From Megascapheus bottae (Eukaryota > Chordata > Mammalia > Rodentia > Geomyidae): DNA of 64,000 bases. Within the stretch, counting starts at the first letter, position 1; each line of letters begins with the position of its first letter. The stretch lies in assembly GCA_024803745.1 (NCBI GenBank), contig JANJXV010000004.1, forward strand, positions 52,456,358-52,520,357. Direction: 5' to 3'. Position numbers and translations under genes: made by a program. The notes beneath the pieces are model-generated. The model ran no database searches, was not told where the DNA came from, and saw only the letters and a program-made list of their open reading frames with translations. Of the stretch, positions 21,951-32,650 are shown piece after piece.

Positions 21951-22660
21951 TAAATGAATAGATGATCCCTGAAAACAAAGCAATCATGATATGTAGAGGG
22001 ATTTACAGCATGTAAGTAGTACAATATGCATAATATAAACCCTCAAGAAATTGTTAAAAATTTAAAGCAAGAGTTGTTAATAAACCAACAAAGGAGTAAG
22101 AAATAGAATCATTAAAAGAGCAAGGACTCAATATTTGCATATTCAATGCTATGGTCATGGTTATGGAAATATAAACATAACTAGACATAAAAACCAATGA
22201 CTCTATAGACATAATGTTTTTATTTCATAAATTAATATGTATCTATGATATAAAAACCCTTAGCATAATTTTGATTAAGTTCTAAAAACTAAGTGCCAGT
22301 GGTTGTATACAGAGATTGCCTTCTTGAACACTTGTTTGTTAAGCATGTCATTTGAAATATGATGTACAAATCAATGTTAATAAATTCTTTAATAAAAAAG
22401 TGAACAAAAATGCCACCAAAAAAGTATTAAAACCATAAAAAAAGAAAAAAGTTGATTGTCTCAGGTATTTTTGTTTTATCGACAAAAAGCTAACACAGTG
22501 GATTTTACTTAGCAAGAAAAAAAAGTACTATACACAAAATATAGATCAAACTTATATAACTAGATGAATGAAACTAGACTAAAGAGACATACATACACAT
22601 ATTATGTATATGTGACTTTATATAAAATTTCACAAGATATAATCTAACCTATAGTCATAG

Positions 22661-22673
22661 AATACCCAACAGT
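22661..22673 (+). repeat. Target-site duplication, left copy
   Basis: AATACCCAACAGT, repeated exactly at 22878-22890. Confidence 0.9.
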
Positions 22674-22877
22674 AGCTCATGCCTTTAATGCTAGCTACTC
22701 AGAAGGCTGAGATCTGAGGATCTGTGAGACTCTTATCTCCAATTAACCACCAGAAAACTGGAAGTGGTGTAGTGGCTCAAGGGTAGGGAGGTAGCCTTGA
22801 GCTGAAGAGCTCTGGGACAACACGTAGGCCCAGAGTTCAAGCCCCACAGCCGACATAAAGAAAAACAAAAACAAAAA
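22674..22877 (+). mobile_element. SINE, B1-like head plus Geo-like right half
   Basis: AGCTCATGCCTTTAATGCTA, TTATCTCCAATTAACCACCA, GAAAACTGGAAGTGGTGTAG, GTTCAAGCCCCACAGCCGAC. The head is 5'-truncated or merged with the target, and about 30 bp is missing between GAGGATC and TGTGAGACTC. An exact 13-bp duplication flanks it. Confidence 0.92.
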
Positions 22878-22890
22878 ATACCCAACAGTG
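22878..22890 (+). repeat. Target-site duplication, right copy
   Basis: Exact copy of 22661-22673. Confidence 0.9.
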
Positions 22891-23104
22891 ATTGGCTGGG
22901 GGTAACGATTGGACATGGAAAGGTTGTGGGGTATTGAAGGAACTTAAAAGGTAATGGATATGGCTGCCATTTGATTGTGGTGATATTTCACAGCTTAGTA
23001 CATATTTCCAGTTATCAGATGGTGTAGTGTAGCATGTATACTTTATTATATGTCAATTTGTCCCTATTATTAGTGTCAAAAAAGATTGTCACAATTTATG
23101 ACCT

Positions 23105-24295
23105 TTTAGTAGTCATACAATGGAGTCCAATTCAATAGGTCAAATTATGAGTACAATGTATCATGATGGGTGTCACTTGGGGAGAATCATGGAGAATGTT
23201 TTTAAATGGTTTGTCCATAAAGAAGTCTATCTTTTCAGTGAAAAGGAAGGTCCACATAGTTATTTAAATTGCACCAAGAGCTTTAGAGGAAGGAAAAAAT
23301 CCAGAATATTTGCTAGAGAATCACCAGAAAATAAAATCTTTGCCAGGTCATAGTAAAAAACTCAAACAAGTTATTTTTAAATGCAAATTATTACAAAGCT
23401 AATAAACTAAATGCAATTCCCCTCTATTCTAGAAACAAAACTAGAGAAAACAAATGGTTGACTTGAAGATGACTCAGAGGTTATCCAGTGGTTACAGCCA
23501 AATGTGAAAATGGAGATGCCATGGTGACTGCTCTTCACAAATGCTTACAATAGTTCCTATGTTGAGACACCACCGTCCCTCCATTGGATCAAAGTGTGAT
23601 TTAGAATCTGTGTTGTGGAGCATGTAACAGCAGTGATCTCCAGTGAAGGTTAACAGTACGTAATCTGAGGGGAAATAAATATATTTATTGATTCTAACTC
23701 TTTTCTGTAATTGAACCCACCACATCTTAGAGCCAGAAGAGATTCAAATGGCGTTAAAGTTCAATTGTATCATTTTATTGATGGAAACAGATAAAGAACA
23801 GTTGAGAATTTTTCCCAAATGTAGTAAGAGGTTGAGCAAGATCTTTCTGGCTTCCACTCAGTATTTTAATCACATACCAAACCTGTTTTTCAACCTTCCT
23901 GATTACTATCAAAGACAATAACATTTTTATATATTATTCCTAGAAGCATAAAAAGTCCATTGTTTTGTTGAATAGTTTTGTTAGAATTCTGCTCTATTAC
24001 TAAGTATGAAAAAAAAACACCATGGTATTTATATCATCTATCTCCAAGGTGGTTAAAGTTTTAAACTTAATAGAATACTAATATTAGATAATATTTGGAA
24101 TTTTATGTCATTCTTTCATATTTACAAATAAAAATATGAGACTATATAGTCAAATGATGCTATTTCACTGACTAGGTTTTGCCCTTACAGTTTGGCTGGA
24201 GAAATATTCTTTCAAATATTGTTTCTAAAGATGTTTTCTCAATCTTCTTTCAGTTTCAGTATGTTTTTCCCATCCATCTTACTGTTTTAAAGACC
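23105..24295. other. Unannotated non-coding stretch
   Basis: AT-rich. Frames at 23120-23353 (+) and 23492-23725 (-) show nothing recognisable. Confidence 0.4.
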
Positions 24296-24299
24296 CTAT

Positions 24300-25319
24300 T
24301 ACTTTAGCCTAGATACTTTCAACTCCCTACTAAATTTCTTCATGGAACTATTTCTCAGGCACTTGCATCTGAAAATCAGTATGTCTCAAACAATATTAAT
24401 TATCTCTTTTCCTTGTCCCTTCCTTATCTCAACTTACAACCACGAGTTTTCCCCTATTGTTCATATGGTCTAATGACAATTTCCTATCACTCATTTATGT
24501 ATCATAAATAACTCCATCTTGCTTTATCTTGGGTATCAGCTGTTAAATATTTTTTACCTCTTCCTTTCAGGTCTATTCATTGTTGTCTAGGTCAGTCTAA
24601 CTTTGTCTTCTGGTACCTCCTATAAGACGTTCATTTGCTATATTCTTCCATCCACTTATCACTGCACTTCTAGAGTTGCTTATTCAATTAGACATTTTGT
24701 AATTATAGATACAGAAATAAAAGCTAGAAATTATTTCCACATAGGAGCCGGATACCAAATCTAATCTCATCTCAATAGATTCTTACTTAAAATACTTTAA
24801 TTTCCTCCTTAGCATATTCTATTCATATTAATCTCTGTCAGTATATATTTTAAACATGCAGTGTTGCAATCTATTCCACACACGAGAACAAAATTCAGAA
24901 TCATTATCATTGCATAAGCCTTTTACAACTTGAACCTTCAGACCACTTTAATTTCATCTCAGGTCACCTCTCCTTTGTTCCGGTTTATTTTGAAAGTCTT
25001 GCCACCTGAGCATGTGCTGAATCTTTTTTGTTGCTTTGTGCAGAAAGCTATGTTCCATCAGCATCACAACACCATTTCCATTCATCCTTTAAGACTAAGA
25101 TCCAGGACTTTCTAGGATATTTTTCCTGACCCATATGAATCAGTGACCCATTACCCTTTCTGTACATCTACTTCTACAACAGCACTTACTCATCATTGTC
25201 ATTTATTTTACTCATCTCAGTGACTGTGTAATTGAGCTCCATCGGTGGTCAGGAGCTTATTTACCTTTACTTTCACAATACATAGCACAATCTTGGCACA
25301 TTAAAAAAATACTTCTTAA
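24300..25319 (+). mobile_element. L2 LINE 3' region
   Basis: Blocks in L2 order: a TTCATCCTTTAAGACTAAGA block with TCCAGG; GGATATTTTTCCTGACCCAT; CAACAGCACTTACTCATCAT; CTCAGTGACTGTGTAATTGA with GCTCC; then ACAATACATAGCACAATCTT with GGCACAT. The upstream 600 bp is pyrimidine-rich and probably L2 too, but less certain. A young L1 interrupts the last bases. Confidence 0.75.
25311..25319 (+). repeat. Target-site duplication, left copy
   Basis: ACTTCTTAA, repeated at 25582-25590. Confidence 0.7.
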
Positions 25320-25581
25320 TGTACTATGTTATTTCTCTTTTGTTACCCTTTAGTTAATCTCATATTGTTACAGTATGTGCCTTTGTTACCTGGCATATTA
25401 TATATACATTTATTTGTTTATTTGAAATAGGAAAGGGAAGGGGGAAAACAAGATGATTGGGAGGGGGAAAGGGAAAGAAATGGGGACGAAAAATATGAAA
25501 AGGGGTATCAATGTGTGAGAAGAAATGCATCTACTATCTGGTGAATATAACTAATCCCTATATACATTATAATAAAAAGAA
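25320..25581 (+). mobile_element. Young LINE-1 3' UTR, 5'-truncated
   Basis: It begins at TGTACTATGTTATTTCTC and runs through ATTTGAAATAGGAAAGGGAA, GGGGTATCAATGTGTGAGAA and CTATCTGGTGAATATAACTA to ATTATAATAAAAAGA. The closest relative in this window is 32651-32804. It lies inside the L2 with a 9-bp target duplication. Confidence 0.92.
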
Positions 25582-25590
25582 ACTTCTTAA
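25582..25590 (+). repeat. Target-site duplication, right copy
   Basis: ACTTCTTAA, matching 25311-25319. Confidence 0.7.
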
Positions 25591-26445
25591 CAAATATTGA
25601 CATTGTAGATAATTGATTTAGTGAACATGTAAGGTTCTACAGAATAAGGCCATCGGAATAAGTACAGTTTTTAAGGACAAGAAGGTGAAGTCAACATGGA
25701 AACTTCTTTATTTCACCCCCTGTGCCTGAACTTTAATCTTCTAATACAAATTCCATTTATGTAAGGAAATCTTTGGCTTTGAAATATCACCAGCAGCAAG
25801 ACCACCCTCTGGTACCACTGGATATCACAACAGGAGATTTTTGGAGTCAGCTGCCTGTGGGATTCTTTTTTTTTAAAGCAATTTTCAATTAAAACAGTAG
25901 GGGATTATCATTTAAATATTTTTTGTTTTGCTAGAAGCCTGGGAACTAGAATAAGTCAATCTCAATAAATAAATAAATACCATCAATAATTAGAATCAGG
26001 CTTTATTCCAGCCCAAATAAAGCTGCATATTCTCTAGAAATTCTTGGTTTCCCAGGAAAATCTTTCACTCCAGAAATGGAAATATGTATCAGATAACTTA
26101 GAGTGCTGAGTGGTCTCTAGAAATACTACATCTTCACTGGAGCCTAGAGTATGTAAAAGTACTCATGAGGCCACTCATTCCCTGCGAAAATCAGCCCTTC
26201 TTCATCCTCTCCATTTTCTTCATCACCCTCATTCATTTTGCTGGAATTAAGTAAAACCAAAGTAAATAAGGCAATATGACTGCTGATCTGGAACCCTGCC
26301 TAACCCTGACTTTGCTGGAAATCTTGCATCACCTTCCACCAACTATTGTTCAGGAGGTGAGTTTGGAGACACTGAATCTTTTACTATTTCTTTGTTTTCT
26401 TGCTTTTGTTTTGGATTATACAAGGATTGAATCAAGAACCTTGCA
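25591..26445. other. Unannotated non-coding stretch
   Basis: No recognised element. A short (AATA)n patch lies near 25964-25980. Confidence 0.45.
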
Positions 26446-26447
26446 CA

Positions 26448-26685
26448 TAGCTGGGCACAATGGCTCATATTTGTAATCCTACCTACTCAGGAGGGTGAGA
26501 TCTGAGGATCACGTTTCAAAGTCAGCTCAGGCACAAAAGTCCATGTGTCTCTTATCTCCAATTAACCTCCAGAAAACCAGAAGTGGCACTGTTGCTCAAT
26601 GGGTAGGGCAATAGCCTTGAGCTGAAGAGCTCAGGCACAACCTCCAGACCCGATTTCAAGTCCCACGTGTGACAAAAAAAAAAAA
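26448..26685 (+). mobile_element. SINE, B1-like head plus Geo-like right half
   Basis: CTGGGCACAATGGCTCATAT, GGAGGGTGAGATCTGAGGAT, CTTATCTCCAATTAACCTCC, GAGCTGAAGAGCTCAGGC and a poly-A tail. Short flanking repeats AAGAACCT (26434-26441 and near 26684-26691) are a possible target duplication. Confidence 0.92.
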
Positions 26686-26691
26686 GAACCT

Positions 26692-27724
26692 CACAGAAGC
26701 CATGCAGACTTTACAATATTGGTCACCAACCCCAGCCCTAACACGTGTATTTCAAACACACCTCCTTGTCCCATTCCTCTGCTCAGTCCTTTCCATAAGG
26801 AACAGCAATTTCTGCTACGTTCCCATTTACAATGGAGAAACGACTCAGTAACTCTTATAATAGCCTTTTGGTCTGTAAAGCACTAACTTTATATGAAATA
26901 ATCACCATTCTCTTAACTCCACCACTCTAGAGTCTACTATCCTTCTCCCCTTTAAGGTGATAATTATAGTAATGACCTCAACATCAGGTATTTCTTGGGA
27001 ATTAATGATCAACTGAGGTTAATGGCCCACAGAACATCCATGGTCCATCAATTCCACCCAACCCGTCATTAATCCCCAGGAAATGTCCTGCTTCCCAATT
27101 GTTATTGCTTAATTTAGAATCTCTTCATTCTCATCAAGCCTCACAATAATGTTACCTCCACCAAAAAGCTTTGTGTTTTATTTTATTAGTCTATCTCCTA
27201 ATGGTTCAGCAAGGGTGGTTTCCCTAACCAGTAATTTTATTTGAAAACTAGAATGTACCTTATTAAAAGTTACCTTAAAAGCCACTAAACATCTCCCAAC
27301 ATTTTAATATTTTATACATTTTTTACATGACTTTTAAATCAACAAATATGATTAGTTACTATGTCCTTAAGAACACAACCCTTCACACTCTCATTTAGTT
27401 CTGTCTTTTCTTCCCCCCAGTAGAATAAATATAATCACTTTATTTATTTTTACAAGTGACTTTCCTGGGCTCAAATGGTTTTAAACACTAGATGGTTTCA
27501 TAAGTTGTCTACAACATTAAATGTTACATATCCTTTGTAGCAGTTTTTTAGTATTACACAGCCTGCAACAGTCCTACCTCTTTTACTAGGTCTATTCCAA
27601 TGTTACACTTCATTCAGGGATATACAAAGCTTTTGTGGCCCTATGTTTTGATTCATTTCCTTCTCCAGTCTGATGAATGGTGCTAGAGCAGAGCTAAGGG
27701 AGATTGAGAGTAGAACACATAGAG
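26692..27724. other. Unannotated non-coding stretch
   Basis: No SINE, L1 or LTR recognised. A TTTATTTATTTTTACAAGTG block near 27440 is ordinary AT-rich DNA. Confidence 0.4.
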
Positions 27725-27725
27725 G

Positions 27726-27739
27726 AAAAAGTCACCAGG
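27726..27739 (+). repeat. Target-site duplication, left copy
   Basis: AAAAAGTCACCAGG, exactly repeated at 27928-27941. Confidence 0.93.
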
Positions 27740-27927
27740 TGGCCGGGAGTTTGGCCTAGTGGTTAAAGTGCTTGCCTAACATGCATGAAGACCCGGGTTC
27801 GATTCCTCGGTACCACATACATAGAAAAAAGCCAAAATGGTGCTGAGGCTCAAGTGGTAGAGCTTTAGCCTTGAGAAAAATCCAAGGACAGTGCTCAGGC
27901 CCTGAGCTTAAGCCCAGGACTGGCAAA
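27740..27927 (+). mobile_element. IDL-Geo SINE (young)
   Basis: The ID-like half is close to consensus (GGGAGTTTGGCCTAGTGGTT, GGGTTCGATTCCTCGGTACC). The Geo half is TGGTGCTGAGGCTCAAGTGG, TAGAGCTTTAGCCTTGAG, AAGCCCAGGACTGGC. A perfect 14-bp target duplication and low divergence make it one of the youngest insertions in the window. Confidence 0.95.
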
Positions 27928-27941
27928 AAAAAGTCACCAGG
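27928..27941 (+). repeat. Target-site duplication, right copy
   Basis: Exact copy of 27726-27739. Confidence 0.93.
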
Positions 27942-28250
27942 ACCAGGTAACATTTAATAGGATAGAGTTCTTTCAACAATATTCAATTCAAAAATATAAC
28001 CACATCACTATTATATGAAAACATGCATTATCATCAAACAGCGCTTAATAAAAATGGAGAGAAAAAAAGGATACATGCTTTGTCTTTTTTATGAGTGTTT
28101 TCTTATGAGTATGTAGCCTAAGATGGAAAATTTAGGACTGATAAGTCTGTAATAGTTCTTTCAATGTAGTTATGATACAGTGAAAAATACCAAGAGTTGC
28201 AAAATCTGGCACAATAGAACATATGTGGTACATATGTAGGAACCAAGCAC
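27942..28250. other. Unannotated non-coding stretch
   Basis: AT-rich, no recognised element. Confidence 0.45.
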
Positions 28251-28254
28251 ACTT

Positions 28255-28425
28255 ACCAGAAAGATCAGAGCCTTGGTCTTAGATCAAGCATTAGCTGTGG
28301 GATCTTTGACAAGTTATGCTGATTATCTTTGACTCTTAGCCACTTTATCTAGAAAATCAAGTATGAATTTAGCTAACACCCTAGTTTCTTTTCATCAATA
28401 ATATTCTATGATTCTTTTAATCCAT
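28255..28425 (+). mobile_element. MIR SINE (ancient)
   Basis: ATTAGCTGTGGGATCTTTGA, CAAGTTATGCTGATTATC, then CACTTTATCTAGAAAATCAA follow the MIR core (TAGCTGTGTGACCTTGGGCA-type) and its 3' part in order. Confidence 0.75.
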
Positions 28426-28574
28426 ATAAAAGCCATCATAACAGAATTCATTTGTTAAGCATTTATTTTCTTTGACTCCAAGCTCATGCACTGACATTTA
28501 TGTGCTCTTTCCCAATTATTCGTACACTTGCCTACTCTTTTACAATCTAGGATAAGAGACAAAAATAATATTTA

Positions 28575-28753
28575 TAGGACTGGAAGCAGAGCCTATTATG
28601 AGAGTGTTTGCCTAGCATGCACAAAGCTTTGGGTTCAATTCCTGGGTACCACATACCCATGAAAAGCAACAAGTGGTCCTGTAGCTCAAGTGGTAGAGTT
28701 CTAGCCTTGAGAAAGCCCAAGGCCCTGACTTCTAACCCCAGACTGGCAAATAA
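28575..28753 (+). mobile_element. IDL-Geo SINE
   Basis: ID-like half, diverged (GACTGGAAGCAGAGCCTATT, GTTTGCCTAGCATGCACAAA, GGTTCAATTCCTGGGTACCA). Geo half: AAGTGGTCCTGTAGCTCAAG, TCTAGCCTTGAGAAAGCCCA, CCAGACTGGCAAATAAA. A small deletion removes the GGACAGTGCTCA block. The tail has become a GATA array. Confidence 0.9.
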
Positions 28754-28810
<57 letters not shown>

Positions 28811-28811
28811 G
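28754..28811 (+). repeat. (GATA)n microsatellite in a SINE tail
   Basis: About 14 perfect GATA units directly following AATAAATA at the SINE 3' end. The reversed frame reads as repeated Ile-Tyr-Leu-Ser and is an artefact. Confidence 0.97.
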
Positions 28812-29132
28812 GTTATAAGAACAAAGGGATATAGCCAGGAAATAAAGAAATCCTCCAAAGAGAAGAACTTGGAGTTGAAGCAGGAGATTTACAAAAAAGC
28901 AGAGTAAAATAAGAAACTAGTCATTTATCAAAACTAGGAATGTCCAGAGTAATGGAACTAAAAATATGAAATGAAGCTGGAAATGAAGGTGGAAAAGCAG
29001 ACACAGCTAATTCTCATAATTCATAGCCAGGAATTTGGATCCTATTTGAAGCACATACGGTGCTATTGAGGACTTTTTGCATCACTTATGGCTTCTTTTG
29101 AGTAGTTTATTGGAGATTAAAATCTAATAGTT
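28812..29132. other. Unannotated non-coding stretch
   Basis: No recognised element. Confidence 0.45.
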
Positions 29133-29136
29133 TATT

Positions 29137-29222
29137 GCCCAGACAGGCAGCAAACAGCGATCTTCAGATCTCAGCTTCCTGAGTAGCAAGGATTACAGGT
29201 GTGAGCCGCCCATAATCAGCAC
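29137..29222 (-). mobile_element. SINE fragment, B1-like head
   Basis: Reversed head only: TTCAGATCTCAGCTTCCTGA, GTAGCAAGGATTACAGGTGT, GAGCCGCCC. The right half is missing. Confidence 0.8.
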
Positions 29223-29284
29223 AATTGGAGACTTTTAATAAATGAATGTCAATTTATTGACTTGCCAATAAAAGGCAATTTAAT

Positions 29285-29530
29285 TTTTTAATTTTAATTT
29301 TTAATTTTTTATTATAAAGATAATATACAGAGAATTATGGTTAACTAAACGAGGTGAAGATTACAGTTCTTTTTGGACAATACCACCCCTTCCCTCACTC
29401 TCTTCCAGTTTTTCCTCACCTATCTCTACCCACAAGTCGTATAGATCATTTTCAACATGGTTTCTAGTGACTGCTGCATTTGTTCACCCTTTGTGCCTCC
29501 ATTATGCCCCTTTGACCTTGTCAAGGAGCA
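29285..29530 (-). mobile_element. LINE-1 3' UTR (older)
   Basis: Reversed 3' end with TTTTTTATTATAAAGATAAT and ATACAGAGAATTATGGTTA, a C-rich stretch, TCATTTTCAACATGGTTTCT, and TTTGTTCACCCTTTGTGCCT, matching 13068-13368 in order. Confidence 0.75.
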
Positions 29531-30660
29531 TAAAATTTATTTGATTGAAGCAGGTCATTAAGAACAGAATTTGGAGTCTACCAACATTTGGGTATCTTTT
29601 AAAGGTACATTGAAAAAAATGTAAGTACACCAATAAATGCTTATGAGAATTGGTTTAGTTTTTTCTCCGTGTTGATTTTATACTAACATAAGGAAATCCT
29701 AGTGATGGTTCAACTTTAACATGTGAGATAATCCCATTAAAAGCTTCACAGTTATTTGGGAAGAGTTCAACATTCAACAAATGTCAAATAGATTCACAAA
29801 AGGACAATTCAGTTAATAAATTCATAGTATCCAATAAAGTGTTCAAAGATAAAAGCAAGAAGCCAAATCAGGAAAAGCATTCAAGAACTATGCTGGGCAG
29901 AAAAAAAATCTCACAAAAGCCACCCGTAAGAGTCCCTACTTGATGTCTCAGGAATCATTTTGTATGCTCCAATATACTATGTGAGACATAATCTTCCAAG
30001 AAAATTGCTAAAATGATCCAGACAGGATAACATATTAAGGATAATTGTCAAGGAATCAGCTCTGCACTGGGAAGAAACTGAACTCCATGTCATGTGTCAT
30101 TCATCTACTCTAGTACTATTCAAAATAATTTTAAAGAATGAGGGAGGAATTATTCAGAATTATTTTTAACTTACTAATTTATATACACTCAGACATAACT
30201 ATACTAGTACAATTAATAAAAAGCAAGAGCATAACTTGCATTATACAATGTGAATTTAAATATATGACAGATAAGATGACATTGAGAAAATGAGCATAAT
30301 TTCCAGTTACTAAGACTAAGAAGTTGGGAGTTTTTACTGAAATATAGGAAAATGCATCAATTTTTCTACAGCTCCAATATTCCTAATTAAAAAATATGGT
30401 AAACCAAGAAGTAGCTCTGGATACAGCTTGCTCATCACAGTTCAATTTATATTTAATTTATATTTATGACAAGTTTATTAATATATGTCCTGTTTACAAC
30501 ATCAATAAGTAATAAATAGATGCATACTACTTTGATAAAATACTTTCTGTAACATATTGAAATTGGATTGAGCATAAAGGAAAGGAAATAAATAATTAAG
30601 AAGTTAAAAACATTCCCAAAGTAGTGTCAGGCACAGTAGGATCCAGAAGCTCAGCTAATG
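29531..30660. other. Unannotated AT-rich non-coding stretch
   Basis: No recognised repeat. Very AT-rich around 30130-30560. Confidence 0.4.
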
Positions 30661-30722
30661 TTTTCATAATGGAAAAAGATATGCCAATAGACAAGAAGAT
30701 AATGTTTAACATCTCTCACCAT

Positions 30723-30732
30723 AAAAGAAATG
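30723..30732 (+). repeat. Target-site duplication, left copy
   Basis: AAAAGAAATG within L1, repeated at 31188-31197. It brackets the IDL-Geo SINE with its internal SINE. Confidence 0.75.
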
Positions 30733-30830
30733 CAGGCCAGGAGCTTTGCCTAGTGGTAGAATGCTTGCCTAGCATACATGAAGACCGGGGTTCAATTCCT
30801 TGGTACCACATACATAGAAAAAAGCTGGGA
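30733..30830 (+). mobile_element. IDL-Geo SINE, left part
   Basis: ID-like monomer with GGCCAGGAGCTTTGCCTAGT, TGCTTGCCTAGCATACATGA, GGTTCAATTCCTTGGTACCA, and the first bases of the Geo half. It is interrupted by a second SINE at 30831 and resumes at 31069-31187. Confidence 0.93.
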
Positions 30831-31068
30831 GCCAGGTGCTGTGGCTCACACCTATAACCCTAGTTCCTCAGGAGGCTGAGATCTGAGGATCCAGGTTCAA
30901 AGCCAGCCCAGCACAAAAGAATCTGAGGCTTTTATCTCCAATTAACCTCTAGAAAACAGGGATTTGGGGCTTGGCTCAAGGGTAGGGTGGTAGTCTTGAG
31001 CTGAAGAGCTCAGGGACAGCACCCAGGTTGGGATCAAGCCCCCTGACTGCCCCCCCCTACACACACAA
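30831..31068 (+). mobile_element. SINE, B1-like head plus Geo-like right half, nested in a SINE
   Basis: GCCAGGTGCTGTGGCTCACA, CAGGAGGCTGAGATCTGAGG, TTATCTCCAATTAACCTCTA, TCTTGAGCTGAAGAGCTCAG and a short C/A-rich tail. It is flanked by GAAAAAAGCTGGGA (30817-30830) and GAAAATACTGGGA (31069-31081), a diverged target duplication inside the older SINE. Confidence 0.93.
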
Positions 31069-31187
31069 GAAAATACTGGGAGTGGTGCTGTCGCTCAAGT
31101 GGTAGAGTTCTAACCTTGAGAAAGCTCAAGGACAGTGCTCAGGCCCTAAGTTCAAGCTCCAGGACTGGCAAAAAAGACAAAGAAAAA
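31069..31187 (+). mobile_element. IDL-Geo SINE, right part
   Basis: Continuation of the Geo monomer: GGGAGTGGTGCTGTCGCTCA, GTTCTAACCTTGAGAAAGCT, AGCTCCAGGACTGGCAAAAA. Together with 30733-30830 it makes a complete IDL-Geo. Confidence 0.93.
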
Positions 31188-32249
31188 AAAAGAAATGTAA
31201 ATCACAAATACATTAAGATTCTACCTCACTCCAGTTAGAATGGACAGTATAAGGAAAATAGCAATAAGAAGTGCTAGCAGAGATGTGTCCAAAGAACTCT
31301 ATTCCACTGTTGGTGGGAATATAAAATTGTTTAATCACTCTATAGAACTCCTCTATGACCCAGCTATGCCACTCTTAGGCATTTTCCCAAATGGCCACAA
31401 ACAAAGCCACATTAAAGCTACAGGCACAGCTATGTTCACTGCAGCAATATTTATCATAGCTTAGATATGGAACCAAACCGTATGCCCCTCAGTAGATGAA
31501 TAGATCAAGAAGCTGAGTTTTATGTACACAATGGAATTCTATGCTTCAGTCAGAAGCACCTCATTTGGGGGGAAATGAAATATTAAGTGAAGTAAGCCAG
31601 CCCCAAACAAACATAGGCTCCATGGTTTCCCTCAGTTGTAATAACTATAAAAAATATATTTCTAGGATTGTTCTAGCAAAGGATCAAAATGGCTCAATAG
31701 CTGTGTAGGTATGACCATATAAAATGAGGCTAACCGAAATGAACCCGAAGATATGCAAACAAGATGGATGTTTGTTTTTGTTTTCATTTTCATGTACTAT
31801 GTGAAGTGACTTGTTTTTCTTTCATATTTTTTTCCTTTGGTTTATTCCATGTCATCACTGTTTTTTATTTTGTTAGCCTATATTTTGTATATACATTTAT
31901 CTGATTTGGGGTGTGGAAGGGGAATAGCCAAATGGTAAGACAAAGCACAACAGGTGAACCAATGCCACAGTGATACCACAAGACACTATGTTGGAAATGA
32001 ACTCTACAACATGGGAGAAGAGGAATTGATAGGAGGGAAGTAGGAAAAAACCAAGGGAGGAGGTAAGTGTTCAACCCTACTTATCTAACTGTAACCTCTC
32101 TGCACATCAGCTTTACAATAAAATAAAATATTAAAGAAAGAAAGAATCCCGAGTTCTTGCTCTAGGAATTATTTAGATAGTTTGTAATCATAGGACTATC
32201 AGATTTTGAAAGAAAGTGGCATGAATGCAATAATAATATTAAATGTATA

Positions 32250-32425
32250 TATTGTGAAATTAAGAAAAATCAAGGAGGGCTAGATTGGGTGGGCTGAAGG
32301 AAAATGATCAAAGGAGTGATAGCAATCAAGATGCATTATAATCATAGACTGATTTGTTGTATAGTAACTCCTTTTTATAACTACTTAAAATAATTAAATG
32401 TAATTTTGAAAAAGAAAATACAAAG
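32250..32425 (+). mobile_element. Old LINE-1 3' end fragment
   Basis: It matches 3110-3255 on the same strand: ATAATCATAGACTGATTTGT, TGTATAGTAACTCCTTTTTA, TAACTACTTAAAATAATTAA and an A-rich tail. Confidence 0.65.
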
Positions 32426-32602
32426 ACTTCCCTAAGAATAGAGCTTCCCTATGACCCAATTGTCCTACTCCTGGGCATTTATCCAATGGACCACAACAGG
32501 GCCACCTGAAAGCCACCAGCATAACCATATTCATTGAGGCATTTTTTTTAAACTATAGCCAAGGTATGGGGAATCAACCTAGATGTGTCTCAGTGGATGA
32601 GG

Positions 32603-32646
32603 CACATTTTCTTGATCTACTAGATCTACTAGATCAAGAAAATGTG
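32603..32646. repeat. 17-bp perfect inverted repeat at an L1 junction
   Basis: Left arm 32603-32619 (CACATTTTCTTGATCTA), 10-nt loop, right arm 32630-32646 (TAGATCAAGAAAATGTG). The right arm is in normal L1 order; the left arm is an extra reversed copy. See findings. Confidence 0.95.
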
Positions 32647-32650
32647 GATA

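Larger units (their letters stand above)
22480..23100 (+). mobile_element. Old L1M 3' UTR, split by a SINE
   Basis: Before the SINE: CTTTATATAAAATTTCACAA with a CTATAGTCATAGAA block. After it: TGATTGGCTGGGGGTAACGA, then TTTGATTGTGGTGATATTTC, and ACTTTATTATATGTCAATTT. This order is typical of 3' UTRs of old L1M subfamilies. The SINE at 22674-22877 separates the halves. Confidence 0.7.
30665..32145 (+). mobile_element. LINE-1 ORF2 C-terminus and 3' UTR, carrying nested SINEs
   Basis: The L1 starts near AAAAGATATGCCAATAGACA, is broken at 30733 by SINEs, and resumes at 31198 (a CACTCCAGTTAGAATGGACA block). Codons at 31240-31464 encode ORF2 C-terminal residues including LYDPAMPLLGIFP and a MFTAAIFIIA block, then a stop. 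The 3' UTR follows (GGATTGTTCTAGCAAAGGAT, TTTTGTATATACATTTATCT), ending at AATAAAATAAAATATT near 32130. It is 5'-truncated and cannot encode the nuclease or reverse transcriptase. Confidence 0.9.

Noticed and set aside
28754..28811. Regular tandem units as a CRISPR array
   Set aside because: Four-base units with no spacers, in a mammalian genome.
28547..28858. Frame with Ile-Tyr-Leu-Ser repeats resembling a membrane or coiled segment
   Set aside because: Translation of the GATA array and the adjoining reversed SINE.
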